Notes: generated by a model from the sequence alone, not told the origin. Positions 1 to 9,716 are shown, counted from the stretch's first letter. The stretch is 64,000 bases of DNA from Rhizobiales bacterium 64-17 (GCA_001899285.1 MKWA01000007.1:14188-78187); one strand, 5' to 3'. Program-made: numbers and translations.

Positions 1-475
1 CGAAATGCCGGCGGCCGATTTCCGAGAATGTCTCGTAGGTGCCCTGAACGATGCCCTGCGAGCCGATATAGATCCACGAGCCGGCCGTCATCTGGCCGTA
101 CATCATCAGGCCCTTGCGATCGAGCTCGTTGAAGTGCTCCCAGTTCGCCCATTGCGGCACGAGATTGCCGTTGGCGATGATGACGCGCGGCGCGCCCGGA
201 TGCGTCGGGAACACACCGACCGGCTTGCCGGATTGCACCAGCAGCGTTTGATTGTCGTCGAGCCGCTTGAGCGTCGCGACGATCCGCTCGAATGCTTCCC
301 AGTTGCGCGCGGCGCGGCCGATGCCGCCATAGACGACAAGATCCTGCGGCCGCTCGGCCACGTCCGGATCGAGATTGTTCATCAGTAGCCGCAGCGGCGC
401 CTCGGTGCTCCACGACTTGGTGTTGAGGGTGTTGCCGCGCGGCGCGCGAATGATCCGTTCGTTCGATTGCAACAT
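1..475 (-). CDS. hutU: Urocanate hydratase, N-terminal part (cut by window edge)
   Basis: Urocanase converts urocanate to 4-imidazolone-5-propionate in cytosolic histidine breakdown. The first 158 codons translate to a typical HutU N-terminus: [10 protein letters not shown] near residue 32, [11 protein letters not shown] near 49, [18 protein letters not shown], then [18 protein letters not shown] and [10 protein letters not shown]. The start ATG (475-473) has an AGGGGA Shine-Dalgarno just upstream. The remaining roughly 400 residues, including the NAD-contacting core, lie outside the window. It sits 10 bases downstream of the CoA-transferase gene and is the last gene I can see of the minus-strand arm headed by the IclR gene. 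hutH lies on the opposite arm. A thiourocanate hydratase of ergothioneine breakdown is an alternative within the family. Confidence 0.93.
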   Translation of the reverse strand, partial: MLQSNERIIRAPRGNTLNTKSWSTEAPLRLLMNNLDPDVAERPQDLVVYGGIGRAARNWEAFERIVATLKRLDDNQTLLVQSGKPVGVFPTHPGAPRVIIANGNLVPQWANWEHFNELDRKGLMMYGQMTAGSWIYIGSQGIVQGTYETFSEIGRRHF

Positions 476-485
476 GATCCGTCCC

Positions 486-1685
486 CTAGATGGCTTTGGC
501 CGCGCGCAGGCGGGCGATGGCGGCATCGTCGAGCCCAAGCTCCTCGCGCAGTACGCTGTCGGTGTCTTCGCCTAATGTCGGCGCGCGCATCGGCGTCACC
601 GCGTCGCTGTCGGAGAAGCGGACCGGCTGTGGCGCAAGCCTGATGTCGCCAAGCTTGGCGTTGGTGCCGGGCTGCAGCAGTTGCCGCGCGGCGATGTGCG
701 GACTCGCCAGGAGATCGTCGAGCGACCAGATCGGCGCCGCCGGCACGTCCACTTCCTGCAGCTTCGCCAGCGCTTCCTTTTGCGTCAGCGCTGCGGCCCA
801 GTCGCCGATGATCTTGCGCAGATCGGCTTCGTGAGCATTGCGGTCGGCATTGGTCTTGAAGCGCGGATCGTCGGCCAGTTCCGGTTTGCCGATCGCCTGA
901 TAGATGCGCTTGACGATCGCTTCGGAGAAACCGACCAGCACGACCTCGCCGTCACGGGTGGCGAAACTGTCCACTGGATAGGTTTCCGGATGCCGGTTGC
1001 CGACGCGGCCGACCGGCTTGTCGGTGTAGAGCCGCCGCGACAGATTGGTCAGCAGCATCGAGAAGATCGAATCGAGCATGGCGACTTCGAGCCGCCGGCC
1101 GGTGCCGGTGCGCTCGCGATCATAGAGCGCAGACGCGATACCCCAGGCGGCAAACATGCCGGTGGTGATGTCGGCGACGCTTTCACCCACGGCGGTGGCG
1201 CGTCCGTCGCGCTCACCGGTGACGCTCATCAAGCCGCTCATCGCCTGGATGACGAGATCGAACGCCGGCCAGTCCGCGAACGGCCCTTCCTGGCCGAAGC
1301 CGGAGATCGACGCATAGATCAAGCGCGGATTGGCGGCCTGCAGCGCTTCGTAGCCGAGCCCAAGCCGCTCCGTCACGCCGGGGCGGAAATTCTCGACGAG
1401 GATATCGGCGCGCTTGGCGAGATCGCGGATCAGCGCGATGCCGTCCGGCGACTTCATGTTGACGGTGACGCTGCGCTTGCCGCGATTGAGCATGGCGAAA
1501 TAGGTGCTTTCGCCGTTCACATGCGGGGCGAAGTGGCGGCCTTCCTCGCCGAAGCCTGGCATCTCGATCTTGATCACCTCGGCGCCAAGATCGGCGAGCA
1601 TTGCCGTGCAGAACGGCCCCGACATCACGCGGGTGAGGTCGAGCACCCGGAGGCCCTGAAACAGATGACGGGGAAGCTGCGTCAT
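486..1685 (-). CDS. CaiB/BaiF family (class III) CoA-transferase
   Basis: Class III CoA-transferases move CoA between carboxylic acids without a ping-pong enzyme-CoA thioester of class I type. The 399-residue protein has the usual family length, the N-terminal [20 protein letters not shown] segment, [27 protein letters not shown] and [16 protein letters not shown]. Asp172 in [13 protein letters not shown] fits the position of the catalytic aspartate. Start ATG overlaps the stop of the upstream oxidoreductase by four bases (ATGA), so the two are probably translationally coupled. The substrate cannot be read from the sequence. Presence beside hutU suggests that an organic acid from the pathway is activated as a CoA ester, which is inference. 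Confidence 0.9.
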   Translation of the reverse strand: MTQLPRHLFQGLRVLDLTRVMSGPFCTAMLADLGAEVIKIEMPGFGEEGRHFAPHVNGESTYFAMLNRGKRSVTVNMKSPDGIALIRDLAKRADILVENFRPGVTERLGLGYEALQAANPRLIYASISGFGQEGPFADWPAFDLVIQAMSGLMSVTGERDGRATAVGESVADITTGMFAAWGIASALYDRERTGTGRRLEVAMLDSIFSMLLTNLSRRLYTDKPVGRVGNRHPETYPVDSFATRDGEVVLVGFSEAIVKRIYQAIGKPELADDPRFKTNADRNAHEADLRKIIGDWAAALTQKEALAKLQEVDVPAAPIWSLDDLLASPHIAARQLLQPGTNAKLGDIRLAPQPVRFSDSDAVTPMRAPTLGEDTDSVLREELGLDDAAIARLRAAKAI

Positions 1686-2671
1686 GACGCGCGGTCCTTC
1701 TCACTCACAGTCAACACCACTTTGCCGGAGGTCCGGCGCTGGCCGAGCGCATCGAGCGCTTTCGGCAAATCGTCGAACGCGAATGTGCCGCCGATATGCG
1801 GGCGGATCGCGCCGTCGCGCGCCATCGCCGTCAGCTTGGCGGAGATGCGCGCCAGCATGTCGCCGTCGTGATCGTGATTCCAGTAGACGCCGATGGCGGA
1901 AGCGCGCTTGAGCAGCAGGCGGTTCGCGGGAATTTGCGGAATCTCGCCCGACGCGAATCCGACGATCAGCAGCCGGCCCTGCCAGCCGAGCACGCGCATC
2001 GCGTCCTTGCTGGCGCCGCCGCCGACGGGATCGAGAATGACGTCGACGCCTTTGCCGCCGGTCAGCGTCTTGACGGTCTCGTGCCAGCCGGCGGTGCGGT
2101 AATCGACTGCTTCATGCGCGCCGTGCGCGCGGGCAAGGGCGCATTTGTCCTCGCCGCCGGCGGCCGCGATCACCCGCGCGCCGAGATGCCGCGCAATCTC
2201 GACAGCGGCAAGGCCGACCCCGCCGCTTGCCGCCAGCACCAGCACGGTTTCGCCCGCTTTGACGGTGGTACTTTCGGTCAGCGCCACCATCGAGGTGGTA
2301 TAGACGACCGGCAGCGCGGACGCCTCCGCGCTCGCGATATTGTCCGGAATCTTGATCGCCATGTCGCTGCGCACCAGCGTGTGCGTGGCGAAGCCGCCCC
2401 AGTCGACCTTACTGGCAATACGGTCGCCAGTTTTGAAGCCGCTACGCGCTCCGGCCTCCAGCACCGTGCCGGCGATTTCCTGGCCCGGCACGAACGGGCG
2501 TGGCGGCTTGATCTGGTAGCGGTCGTCGATCATCAGCAGATCGGAGAAGTTGAGCGCTGCGGTCTCCACGCGAACCAGTATCTGGTGCGCCGCGGGCGCA
2601 CCGATCTCGATTTCCGTGAGAGCGAGGTCGCCGGCACCGGGCGATGTCGAAAGCCATGCGCGTGTCTGCAT
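1682..2671 (-). CDS. Quinone oxidoreductase-like MDR family NADPH-dependent oxidoreductase
   Basis: The protein (329 residues from ATG 2671) belongs to the zinc-free quinone oxidoreductase branch of medium-chain dehydrogenases, which reduce quinones, enones or acryloyl-CoA type substrates with NADPH. Visible landmarks are FVPGQEIAGTV near residue 60, no structural-zinc cysteine cluster, the nucleotide-binding AASGGVGLAAVEIA at 147-160 and the HRVIVA-like GRLLIVGFASGEIP segment. An in-frame extension to 2767 exists but runs into the iclR coding end and lacks family similarity, so the internal ATG followed by QTRAWL was chosen. It overlaps the following CoA-transferase gene by four bases. A role in reducing an unsaturated acyl-CoA is possible but unproven. 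Confidence 0.88.
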   Translation of the reverse strand: MQTRAWLSTSPGAGDLALTEIEIGAPAAHQILVRVETAALNFSDLLMIDDRYQIKPPRPFVPGQEIAGTVLEAGARSGFKTGDRIASKVDWGGFATHTLVRSDMAIKIPDNIASAEASALPVVYTTSMVALTESTTVKAGETVLVLAASGGVGLAAVEIARHLGARVIAAAGGEDKCALARAHGAHEAVDYRTAGWHETVKTLTGGKGVDVILDPVGGGASKDAMRVLGWQGRLLIVGFASGEIPQIPANRLLLKRASAIGVYWNHDHDGDMLARISAKLTAMARDGAIRPHIGGTFAFDDLPKALDALGQRRTSGKVVLTVSEKDRAS

Positions 2672-2703
2672 AATGTTGGTGCCCCTGCCTGTTGCCGGTT
2701 GCG

Positions 2704-3516
2704 TCAGGATTCGCCGGCAATGCGCGCGGTCACGCGATGGCCGACGTCGAGAAGGACCGCCACGCACTCCGCTGCTGTCGTCTTGTCGATGCGCTGCGCC
2801 GGCCCCGCGATCGCGATAGAGCCGAGCGGCTGTCCGCGCGGCGTCAGAACCGGAACGGCGATGCCGGTGACGCCCGGATAGGTTTCCTCGTAGGTGACGA
2901 CGTAACCGTCTTCGCGAATCCTGGCGATGTCCTTGCGCAGGCTCGCGGCGCTCAATCGGGTCGCCGGATTGACCGGTGTCAGATCGCCGGTCAGCACCGC
3001 GTGGATGGCGCGCTCGGGAAGAAACGCGAGCACGGCTTTGGCCGTCGCGCCGGAATGCAGCGGATACGTGTTGCCGAGATTCTCGAACAGGCGCAGGCCG
3101 CCCTGGCGGCTCGGAATCTGCGCGAGGCAGACCACGCGCGCCTGCGCTTCGTCATAGCCGGTGAGGATCACGGTCTCGGCGGTGGCCTGCGCGATCTTCT
3201 CCAGGAGGTCGTAACAGAGATCGACCAGATTGAACTGGAGTTGCGCGCGGCGGCCGAGATCGACCGCGGCAAAACCAAGCGTGTAGCGCCCGCGTTGCTC
3301 CAGCAGATAGCCGCGCGCGCACAGGAAACGGACCAGCCGGCCCAGCGTCGAGCGCGACAATCCGGTCTCCCGGACCAATTCTGCCTGGGTCCAGCTCGGG
3401 TGCTCCTCGATGAAAAGATCGAGGATTTGAAAGGTTTTTTTGAGCAGCCCGACGCCGGCCTGGTTGGCCGGGGCGGGATTCTCGTCGGAAAGGGCGTTGA
3501 CAGGGGGCGTGTTCAT
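2704..3516 (-). CDS. IclR family transcriptional regulator
   Basis: The 270-residue protein has an N-terminal winged helix (GLLKKTFQILDLF at 23-35, recognition region AELVRETGLSRSTLGRLVRFL at about 45-65) and a C-terminal IclR effector domain with the typical PLHSGATAKAVLAFLP and GVTGIAVPVLTPRGQPLGSIAIAGP segments. ATG 3516 is preferred to the in-frame start at 3618 because the upstream residues would run through the intergenic operator and look non-coding. It is the first gene of the minus arm and faces the ABC importer operon across 117 bases that hold two nested inverted repeats, so it probably controls both arms and itself. The ligand is unknown; a histidine-pathway intermediate is the likely guess from context. 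Confidence 0.92.
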   Translation of the reverse strand: MNTPPVNALSDENPAPANQAGVGLLKKTFQILDLFIEEHPSWTQAELVRETGLSRSTLGRLVRFLCARGYLLEQRGRYTLGFAAVDLGRRAQLQFNLVDLCYDLLEKIAQATAETVILTGYDEAQARVVCLAQIPSRQGGLRLFENLGNTYPLHSGATAKAVLAFLPERAIHAVLTGDLTPVNPATRLSAASLRKDIARIREDGYVVTYEETYPGVTGIAVPVLTPRGQPLGSIAIAGPAQRIDKTTAAECVAVLLDVGHRVTARIAGES

Positions 3517-3524
3517 TGCTCCTA

Positions 3525-3550
3525 TTGTGGACCATATGCTCACAATATGG
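3525..3550. promoter_or_regulatory. Candidate IclR operator (two nested inverted repeats)
   Basis: TTGTG (3525-3529) is repeated inverted as CACAA (3541-3545) with 11 bases between, and CCATAT (3532-3537) is repeated inverted as ATATGG (3545-3550) with 7 between. The element is AT-rich against its surroundings and lies just upstream of iclR (start 3516) and about 85 bases before the divergent importer gene. Assignment to the IclR protein is by position only. Confidence 0.55.
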
Positions 3551-3633
3551 CAAGGGCCGGAAGAGTCAGACCTGTGAGCATTGCGAAACGTCCCGTTCCC
3601 GATCGGGGGAAAGGGCAACGCGGGAGACGTCGA

Positions 3634-4617
3634 ATGAAGTGGTTACGTTGCAATCAGGTGTTGTTGACCGTCGCGGGAGCTGCCTTCGCGCTTAATACCG
3701 CGCACGCCGCCGACATGAAGCGGGTTGGAATCTCAACCATCGTCGAGGTGCCGCAACTCGTTGAGACCAAGGAAGGCGTGATCCAGGGGCTCGCCGAGAA
3801 AGGCTTCGTCGCCGGCAAAAATCTGACGATCGAATACCAGACGGCGAACGGTAACATGCCGACGCAACAGCAGATCGCCCGGAAATTTGTCGGCGACCGC
3901 GTCGACGTGATCGTTCCCATCACCACGCCAACCTCGCAGGCAATGGTGACGGCAACCAAGGATATCCCGATCGTGTTCGCGACCGTGGCCGACCCGGTGA
4001 AGGCGAAGCTGGTCGCCGGCTTCAAGCCGACCGGCACGAACATCACCGGCGTTTCCGATCAGCCGCCGATCGAGGCCCAGCTCAAGCTGTTCCACGAACT
4101 GGTGCCAAATCTGAAGAAGATCGGCTTCATCTATAATCCGGGTCTCGACAGCTCGCTCGCGACGCTGGAGTGGGTCCGCGCCGCCGCCAAGCCGCTCGGC
4201 GTCGAGGTTGTTGAGGCGCCGTCGCCGACCACCAACGAAGTGATCCCGGCCGCGCGCAAGCTGATCGGCAATGTCCAGGCGATCTACGTGCCGAACGACA
4301 CCACCATCACGGCGGCGCTCGAAACGGTCGTCAAGGTCGGCCAGGAAACCAAGACGCCGGTGTTCACCGGTGAGCCGCGCGGTGTTGAGCGCGGCGCGGT
4401 TGCCACGATCGGCGTCGATTACATCCACGTCGGCAAGCTCGCCGGTCACATGGTCGCGGAAATCCTCAACGGCAAGAAGCCGGGCGACATCGCCCCGGTG
4501 CTGGCTTACGAGTCGATGCCGAAGCCGCTGATCGTCGTCAACAAGCGTGCGGCCGCTGCGGTGGGCGTCACCATCCCGCAGTCCGTGCTCGCGCGCGCGA
4601 CCAAGATCGTCGAGTGA
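3634..4617 (+). CDS. ABC transporter substrate-binding protein, TrpX-like (PF04392 type)
   Basis: Secreted solute receptor of an ABC importer, 327 residues. It starts with a signal peptide (basic MKWLRC, hydrophobic core, cleavage after NTAHA, about residue 25) and continues with MKRVGISTIVEVPQL, the GFVAGKNLTIEYQ segment and the IPIVFATVADPVKAKLV motif typical of this receptor family, which includes TrpX. The ATG at 3634 follows a GGGAG ribosome site; the longer open frame from 2692 is opposite iclR and rejected. It is followed by permease and ATPase genes and then hutH, so a histidine-like or other imidazole amino acid is a plausible ligand. Divergent from iclR. Confidence 0.9.
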   Translation: MKWLRCNQVLLTVAGAAFALNTAHAADMKRVGISTIVEVPQLVETKEGVIQGLAEKGFVAGKNLTIEYQTANGNMPTQQQIARKFVGDRVDVIVPITTPTSQAMVTATKDIPIVFATVADPVKAKLVAGFKPTGTNITGVSDQPPIEAQLKLFHELVPNLKKIGFIYNPGLDSSLATLEWVRAAAKPLGVEVVEAPSPTTNEVIPAARKLIGNVQAIYVPNDTTITAALETVVKVGQETKTPVFTGEPRGVERGAVATIGVDYIHVGKLAGHMVAEILNGKKPGDIAPVLAYESMPKPLIVVNKRAAAAVGVTIPQSVLARATKIVE

Positions 4618-4624
4618 ATTCATC

Positions 4625-4655
4625 TGGTGTGCCGGTGCTACGCATCGGCACACCA
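4625..4655 (+). other. Intercistronic hairpin after the receptor gene
   Basis: TGGTGTGCCG (4625-4634) pairs with CGGCACACCA (4646-4655), and the inner bases extend the stem to a 3-base loop. No T-run follows, so it is more likely an mRNA-stabilising or processing hairpin than a full terminator. It would favour higher levels of the receptor than of the permease and ATPase. Similar hairpins follow both LivK-type receptor genes in this window. Confidence 0.6.
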
Positions 4656-4722
4656 CTTGCATTGATCCGGATTCGATCGGTCCGGCCGTTTTTTCTCACT
4701 CGCGCACAGGTGTCGCTCCGCC

Positions 4723-5625
4723 ATGTCTCTCTATGAGCTGCTCGGAACCGTGGAGGTCGGACTGGTCTTCGGATTGGTGGCGTTCGGCGCGTATCTGAGC
4801 TTCAAGGTTCTCGATTTCCCCGACCTGACGGTCGAAGGCAGCTTCCCGCTCGGCGGCGCCGTCTGCGCGACGCTCATTGCTGCGTTCGGCTGGAATCCGT
4901 GGCTCGCGACATTGGGCGCGGCGGCGGCCGGTTTCGCCGCCGGATGGATCACCGCTTATCTCAATGTGCGGTTCAACATCCTGCACATTCTGGCCGGCAT
5001 CCTCGTCGCGATCGCGCTGTATTCGGTCAATCTGCGCATCATGGACGGCCCCAACAAGCCGCTGCTCAACGCCTCCACGGTGTTCAGTGGTCTCGAAGGG
5101 TGGGGCGTTCCGACTTACATGCTCAGTCCGGCGCTGTTGCTGATCATGGTGATCGTCATCAAGATCGCGCTCGGCCTGTTCCTGCACACCGGCGTGGGCC
5201 TTGGCATGCGCGCCGCCGGCGCCAATCCGGCAATGGCGGAAGCGAACGGCGTCAATGTTGGCCGCATGAAGCTGATGGGCATCGGCCTTGCGAACGCGCT
5301 GACCGGTATGGCTGGCGGATTGTTCGCGCAGATTTTCGGCGCCGCTGACGCCTATATGGGCATTGGCGTCATCATCATCGGTCTGGCTTCGGTGATCGTC
5401 GGCATGTCATTGATGCCGACGCGCACGGTGGCGCAGGCGATCTTTGCCTGTCTCATCGGCGCGCTGCTCTACCGGTTCGCGGTCGCGCTGTCTCTCAACG
5501 CCGATTTCCTCGGGCTGAAAGCATCCGACGTGCAACTCGTGACCGCGATCCTGGTCGTCGTCACGCTCGTGAGCCAGTCGTCGCGGTCCGGTTTCGGTAA
5601 ACTCCTGAAGCGGAAGCCGCGATGA
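4723..5625 (+). CDS. ABC transporter permease, TrpY-like (BPD_transp_2 family)
   Basis: Integral membrane subunit of the importer, 300 residues with about eight to nine hydrophobic segments beginning at VGLVFGLVAFGAYLSFKVL. The family segments FPDLTVEGSFPLGGAV near residue 30, GLGMRAAGANPAMAEANGVNV near 160-180 and GLASVIVGMSLMP are present. It forms the channel with the ATPase encoded next, whose start codon overlaps this stop by four bases. The 105-base gap from the receptor gene contains the hairpin at 4625-4655. Confidence 0.9.
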   Translation: MSLYELLGTVEVGLVFGLVAFGAYLSFKVLDFPDLTVEGSFPLGGAVCATLIAAFGWNPWLATLGAAAAGFAAGWITAYLNVRFNILHILAGILVAIALYSVNLRIMDGPNKPLLNASTVFSGLEGWGVPTYMLSPALLLIMVIVIKIALGLFLHTGVGLGMRAAGANPAMAEANGVNVGRMKLMGIGLANALTGMAGGLFAQIFGAADAYMGIGVIIIGLASVIVGMSLMPTRTVAQAIFACLIGALLYRFAVALSLNADFLGLKASDVQLVTAILVVVTLVSQSSRSGFGKLLKRKPR

Positions 5626-6416
5626 TCGAAGCGAGCAATATCTGCGTCACCTTCAACAAAGGTACGCCTTTGCAGGCGACCGCGTTGCGCGACGTGTCGC
5701 TGTCGGTGCCGGATGGGCAATTCCTGACGGTGATCGGCTCCAATGGCGCCGGCAAATCGACGTCGCTCAATGTCATTGCCGGGTTAGTGCGGCCGGAATC
5801 CGGCAAGGTGATGGTCGCGGGCTCCGATGTCACCGACTGGCCGGTGTATCGGCGCGCGAAGCTGATTTCCCGCGTGTTCCAGGATCCGAAGATGGGAACC
5901 TGCGAGGATCTGACGATCCTCGAGAATTTCGCGCTGGCTTATGGTCGGACCACGCCGCGTGGTTTCTCGTTCGCGATCGACAAGACGCTGCGCGAGCGCG
6001 CGGCGGAGCGGTTGAAGCTGCTTGGCCTCGGCCTCGAGAACCGGCTCAACGACAAGGTTGGTCTTTTGTCCGGCGGTCAGCGGCAGGCGGTGAGCCTGCT
6101 GATGGCGACCAGCGGCGAGACGCGCGTGCTGCTGCTCGACGAGCATACAGCCGCGCTCGACCCGAAGACCGCCGAATTCGTCATGGAGCTGACGCGCACC
6201 ATCGTCGCCGAGCTGAAGCTGACCTCGGTGATGGTGACACACTCGATGGCGCAGGCGCTGCATTACGGCGATCGCACCGTGATGTTCCATCGCGGCAAGA
6301 TCATCTTCGACGTCTCGGGCGAAAAACGCGCCGCGCTGACGGTGCCGGACATGCTGGATCTGTTCAAACGCGATCAGGGAGAGGAACTCTCTGATGACGC
6401 GTTGTTGCTGGGGTGA
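5622..6416 (+). CDS. ABC transporter ATP-binding protein, TrpZ-like
   Basis: ATPase of the importer, 264 residues. Walker A GSNGAGKST at 39-47, signature LSGGQRQAV at 149-157, Walker B VLLLDEHTAALD at 169-180 (the histidine after DE, in place of the common proline, is usual for this subfamily), and an H-loop in VMVTHSM. Overlaps the permease gene by ATGA. The gene ends 15 bases before hutH, so uptake and ammonia-lyase genes share a transcript. Confidence 0.92.
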   Translation: MIEASNICVTFNKGTPLQATALRDVSLSVPDGQFLTVIGSNGAGKSTSLNVIAGLVRPESGKVMVAGSDVTDWPVYRRAKLISRVFQDPKMGTCEDLTILENFALAYGRTTPRGFSFAIDKTLRERAAERLKLLGLGLENRLNDKVGLLSGGQRQAVSLLMATSGETRVLLLDEHTAALDPKTAEFVMELTRTIVAELKLTSVMVTHSMAQALHYGDRTVMFHRGKIIFDVSGEKRAALTVPDMLDLFKRDQGEELSDDALLLG

Positions 6417-6431
6417 TGGGAAGGGCTTTCC

Positions 6432-7994
6432 GTGTCGGACAACAAGAAGACTGCGTCGTCGGCTGAAACGTTGGAAATTCATCCTGGTGCGGTGTCGCTT
6501 GCAGCCTGGCGCCGGATTCTGCGGCAGGGGCCGAAGGTTCGTCTCGCTGCCGGTGCCCGCGAGGCTGTGGTCGCCTGTCATGATGCGGTCAAGCAGTTGA
6601 TCGGCACCGGGCGGCCGATCTATGCGGTCAACACCGGCTTCGGCAAGCTTGCCAGCGTGCGGATCGAGGACGCGGACCTGACCCAGTTGCAGCGCAACCT
6701 GATCCTGTCGCACGCCGCCGGCACCGGCGAGCTTCTCAGCGACGATTTAGTGCGTCTCATCATGGTGATGAAGGCTAGCGCGTTGGGACAGGGTTTCTCC
6801 GGTGTGAGCTGGGCGCTGGTCGAGATGTTGCTCGCGCTGGTCAATGCCGGTGTTTATCCGTGCATTCCCGCCAAGGGTTCGGTCGGGGCCTCGGGCGATC
6901 TCGCACCGTTGTCGCACATGGCCGCGGCGCTGATGGGTGAGGGGACGGTGCGGCACAATGGTCGCGTCATGCCCGCGCAGGAAGGTCTTGCGCTTGCGGG
7001 CCTCAAGCCGATGGCGTTCGGTCCGAAGGAAGGCGTCGCGCTCATCAACGGCACCCAGGTATCGACCGCACTGGCGTTGCACGGCTTGTTTCTGGTCGAG
7101 GACGTGCTGCGCGCGGCGCTCGTCACCGGCGCGCTGTCCGTGGAAGCCTGCCGCGGCAACGACGTGCCGTTCGATGTCCGCATTCAGGCGGTGCGCCGTC
7201 ACAAGGGGCAGCAGGACGTGGCGGCGATCTTCCGCACGCTGCTCGCCGGCAGTCCGATCCGCGAAACCCATCGCGCGACCCTGAAGGTGCAGGATCCGTA
7301 TTGCCTGCGCTGCCAGCCACAGGTGATGGGCGCGTGTCTCGACAATCTGCGGCATGCCGGCTCCGTGCTTGAGACCGAAGCCAACGCTGTGTCCGACAAT
7401 CCGCTGGTGTTCCCGGAGGATCACGACGTGCTGTCCGGCGGCAACTTCCATGCCGAGCCGGTGGCGTTCGCGGCCGATATCATCGCGCTCGTGGTGTGCG
7501 AGATCGGATCAATGTCGGAGCGCCGTCAGGCGATGCTGGTCGATTCGTCGCTGTCCGGATTGCCGGCCTTTCTGATCAAGAATTCCGGCCTCAACTCCGG
7601 TTTCATGATTGCGCAGGTGACGGCGGCCGCGCTGACCAGCGAGAACAAGATGCTGGCGCATCCGGCCTCGGTCGATTCGATCCCGACCTCGGCCAATCAG
7701 GAAGATCATGTGTCGATGGCGTGCCACGGTGCGTACCGGCTCGGGCAGATGGCGGACAATGCCGCGACCATCATCGCGCTGGAGTGGCTCGCGGCAGCGC
7801 AGGGCGTCGACTTCCATCAGCCGTTGACGGCGTCTCCGCCGCTGCACGAAGCGGTGACGCGGCTGCGGCGCGACGTGCCGACTCTCGATCGCGACCGCTA
7901 TTTTGCGACCGATATCGCTGCTGCCAAGCGCCTTGTTCTTGAGGGTACGCTGGCGGACATCAACGTTGCGCCATTGCTGGACGACGCGGCGTAA
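6432..7994 (+). CDS. hutH: Histidine ammonia-lyase
   Basis: Removes ammonia from L-histidine to give trans-urocanate, the substrate of HutU. The 520-residue protein has family length. The Ala-Ser-Gly triad that cyclises to the MIO cofactor is at 153-155 in [12 protein letters not shown]; other landmarks are [10 protein letters not shown] (Tyr64), [42 protein letters not shown] and [10 protein letters not shown]. It starts with GTG at 6432 preceded by AAGGG. Embedded between an importer and redox/aminotransferase genes rather than beside hutU, which lies on the divergent arm. An ergothioneine lyase is a possible alternative function in the same fold. Confidence 0.93.
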   Translation: MSDNKKTASSAETLEIHPGAVSLAAWRRILRQGPKVRLAAGAREAVVACHDAVKQLIGTGRPIYAVNTGFGKLASVRIEDADLTQLQRNLILSHAAGTGELLSDDLVRLIMVMKASALGQGFSGVSWALVEMLLALVNAGVYPCIPAKGSVGASGDLAPLSHMAAALMGEGTVRHNGRVMPAQEGLALAGLKPMAFGPKEGVALINGTQVSTALALHGLFLVEDVLRAALVTGALSVEACRGNDVPFDVRIQAVRRHKGQQDVAAIFRTLLAGSPIRETHRATLKVQDPYCLRCQPQVMGACLDNLRHAGSVLETEANAVSDNPLVFPEDHDVLSGGNFHAEPVAFAADIIALVVCEIGSMSERRQAMLVDSSLSGLPAFLIKNSGLNSGFMIAQVTAAALTSENKMLAHPASVDSIPTSANQEDHVSMACHGAYRLGQMADNAATIIALEWLAAAQGVDFHQPLTASPPLHEAVTRLRRDVPTLDRDRYFATDIAAAKRLVLEGTLADINVAPLLDDAA

Positions 7995-8020
7995 CGCGCC
8001 CGTAACAGGACGACCCATCC

Positions 8021-8626
8021 ATGTGGATCAGTCACGTTCCCTATGCCGAGGCCGATGGTCGCCTGAAGACATTGTATGACCGGATCAAGGGTCCAGACGA
8101 CAATGTCGACAACATCATGCTGGCCCACAGCCTGCGTCCGCATACGATGGAAGGCCACATGGCCATCTACAAGTATGTGCTGCATCACGCCTCGAATACG
8201 TCGCCGAAGTGGTTTCTCGAGGCGATCGGCGTTTATGTGAGCCTGCTCAATAATTGTCATTACTGCGTCGATCATCACTTCGCGGGCCTGATGCGCCTCG
8301 TTGGCGCAGATCGCGCGAAGCCGATGCGTGCGGCGATCGAGAGCGGTCGGCTTGCTGATGCGTTCAACGCGGACCAGGTCGCGGCGCTGCGCTATGCGCA
8401 GGTGCTCACGCGCGCGCCGCAGGACGCCGCAGCGCTGCGCCAGCATGTGGACGCCATGCGCGTCGCCGGCCTCGATGACGGCCGTATCCTCGAAGTGAAT
8501 CAGGTGACAGCTTACTTCAATTACGCCAACCGAACGGTGCTCGGCCTTGGCGTGACCACGGACGGCGACATCCTCGGTCTTTCTCCCGGCAATTCGGACA
8601 ATCCTGATGACTGGTCCCACCGCTGA
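8021..8626 (+). CDS. AhpD-like peroxidase-related protein
   Basis: A 201-residue member of the carboxymuconolactone decarboxylase/AhpD fold, annotated in related genomes as an uncharacterised peroxidase-related enzyme. The redox centre is visible as NCHYCVDHH with Cys79, Cys82 and His86, the C-x-x-C-x3-H arrangement of AhpD. The C-terminal helix region ends in NYANRTVLGLGV. Its 3' end overlaps the next gene by 20 bases. It may protect against peroxide formed by the downstream FAD oxidase-type enzyme; that is an inference from position. Confidence 0.85.
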   Translation: MWISHVPYAEADGRLKTLYDRIKGPDDNVDNIMLAHSLRPHTMEGHMAIYKYVLHHASNTSPKWFLEAIGVYVSLLNNCHYCVDHHFAGLMRLVGADRAKPMRAAIESGRLADAFNADQVAALRYAQVLTRAPQDAAALRQHVDAMRVAGLDDGRILEVNQVTAYFNYANRTVLGLGVTTDGDILGLSPGNSDNPDDWSHR

Positions 8627-9716
8627 TCGGATCGTGACCCCGCGCATTCAGCGGCTCAAGGTTGTTCCGCCGCAGGTGAAGCCGCCGGATCTCGGTCCGG
8701 AGCGGCCGGTGCGCAGCCTGCATCTCAACGAGTCGCCGTTTGCACCGGCGCCGTCGGTGGTGGCGGCGATGCAGCGCGCCGCCGCCGAATTGAACCGCTA
8801 TCCCGACCACGAGGGGAACGATCTGGTGAGCGCGCTGTCGGCGCGCAGCGGTATTCCAGCGGAGCGCATCGTCATCGGCGCGGGCACCAACGAACTGCTC
8901 TATGCCAGCGCCGACATTGCGCTCGATCCGGGCGACGAGGCGGTCGCGCCCGATCCCGGCTTCCCGACCTATGCCAAGACCATCACCTTGCGCGGTGGCG
9001 CCTATGTCGGCGTGCCGGTTCGCGCCGATGGCGTGGTCGATATTCCGGCGATGTTGAAGGCGGTGACGCCGCGGACGCGGCTTATCTTCGTGGCGACGCC
9101 GCACAATCCGACCGGCGGGATGCTGTCGCAGGCCGACGTGGAATTGCTGATCCGCGACTTGCCGGATCATGTGCTGCTGCACTTCGATGAAGCCTATTAC
9201 GAGTTCGGCCGCCATGCCGGCGCGCCGGAGGCGCTGCCGATCCTGGCGCAACGTCAGGGGCCGTGGATCGCGACGCGCAGCTTCTCCAAGGCTTTTGGTC
9301 TTGCCGGTGTTCGTGTCGGTTATGGTCTCACCAACTCGCGCGAGCTTGCCGACGCCTATCGCAAGATCCGGGTGAATTTCAGCGTCAATGCGGTGGCCCT
9401 GGCGGGTGCTCGCGCAGCGCTCGATGCGACCGACCACATGAACGCGCTGCTCGATCATACCGCGAAAGAGCGGCAACGGCTGGCGCAGGCTCTGGCCGGC
9501 ATCGGATTCGAGCCGCTGCCGAGCGCGGCGAATTTCCTCACGGTGAAGACGCCGAAGTCCGCGCCGGCGATTGCCGAAGCGCTGGCGGCCGAAAACATCT
9601 TCGTGTTGCCGTTTCTGTGGCCTGGCACGCCGGGCGCGTTGCGCATCACCATCGGCTCCAGCGCCGATACCGATGCGGTGGTGGCCGCCATCCCGCGTGT
9701 CCTGAAGGCTCTATGA
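8607..9716 (+). CDS. Histidinol-phosphate aminotransferase-like PLP enzyme (class I/II)
   Basis: PLP-dependent aminotransferase of 369 residues, closest in style to HisC. It has SLHLNESPFAP near 38, GAGTNELL, TPHNPTGG at 164-171, the PLP-contacting DEAYYEF at 194-200 and the Schiff-base lysine Lys228 in RSFSKAFGLAGVRVGYG. No other histidine biosynthesis genes are near, so a catabolic role is more likely, for example transamination of histidine or an aromatic amino acid to the 2-oxo acid. It overlaps both neighbours (20 bases upstream, ATGA downstream), placing it firmly in the importer-hutH transcript. Confidence 0.86.
   Translation: MTGPTADRIVTPRIQRLKVVPPQVKPPDLGPERPVRSLHLNESPFAPAPSVVAAMQRAAAELNRYPDHEGNDLVSALSARSGIPAERIVIGAGTNELLYASADIALDPGDEAVAPDPGFPTYAKTITLRGGAYVGVPVRADGVVDIPAMLKAVTPRTRLIFVATPHNPTGGMLSQADVELLIRDLPDHVLLHFDEAYYEFGRHAGAPEALPILAQRQGPWIATRSFSKAFGLAGVRVGYGLTNSRELADAYRKIRVNFSVNAVALAGARAALDATDHMNALLDHTAKERQRLAQALAGIGFEPLPSAANFLTVKTPKSAPAIAEALAAENIFVLPFLWPGTPGALRITIGSSADTDAVVAAIPRVLKAL

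Noticed and set aside
5-388. Plus-strand 127-codon open frame at the left edge.
   Set aside because: It is opposite the well-conserved hutU N-terminal part.
2692-3633. In-frame 5' extension of the TrpX-like receptor gene through the iclR region.
   Set aside because: It is antisense to iclR; the signal peptide and GGGAG site place the start at 3634.
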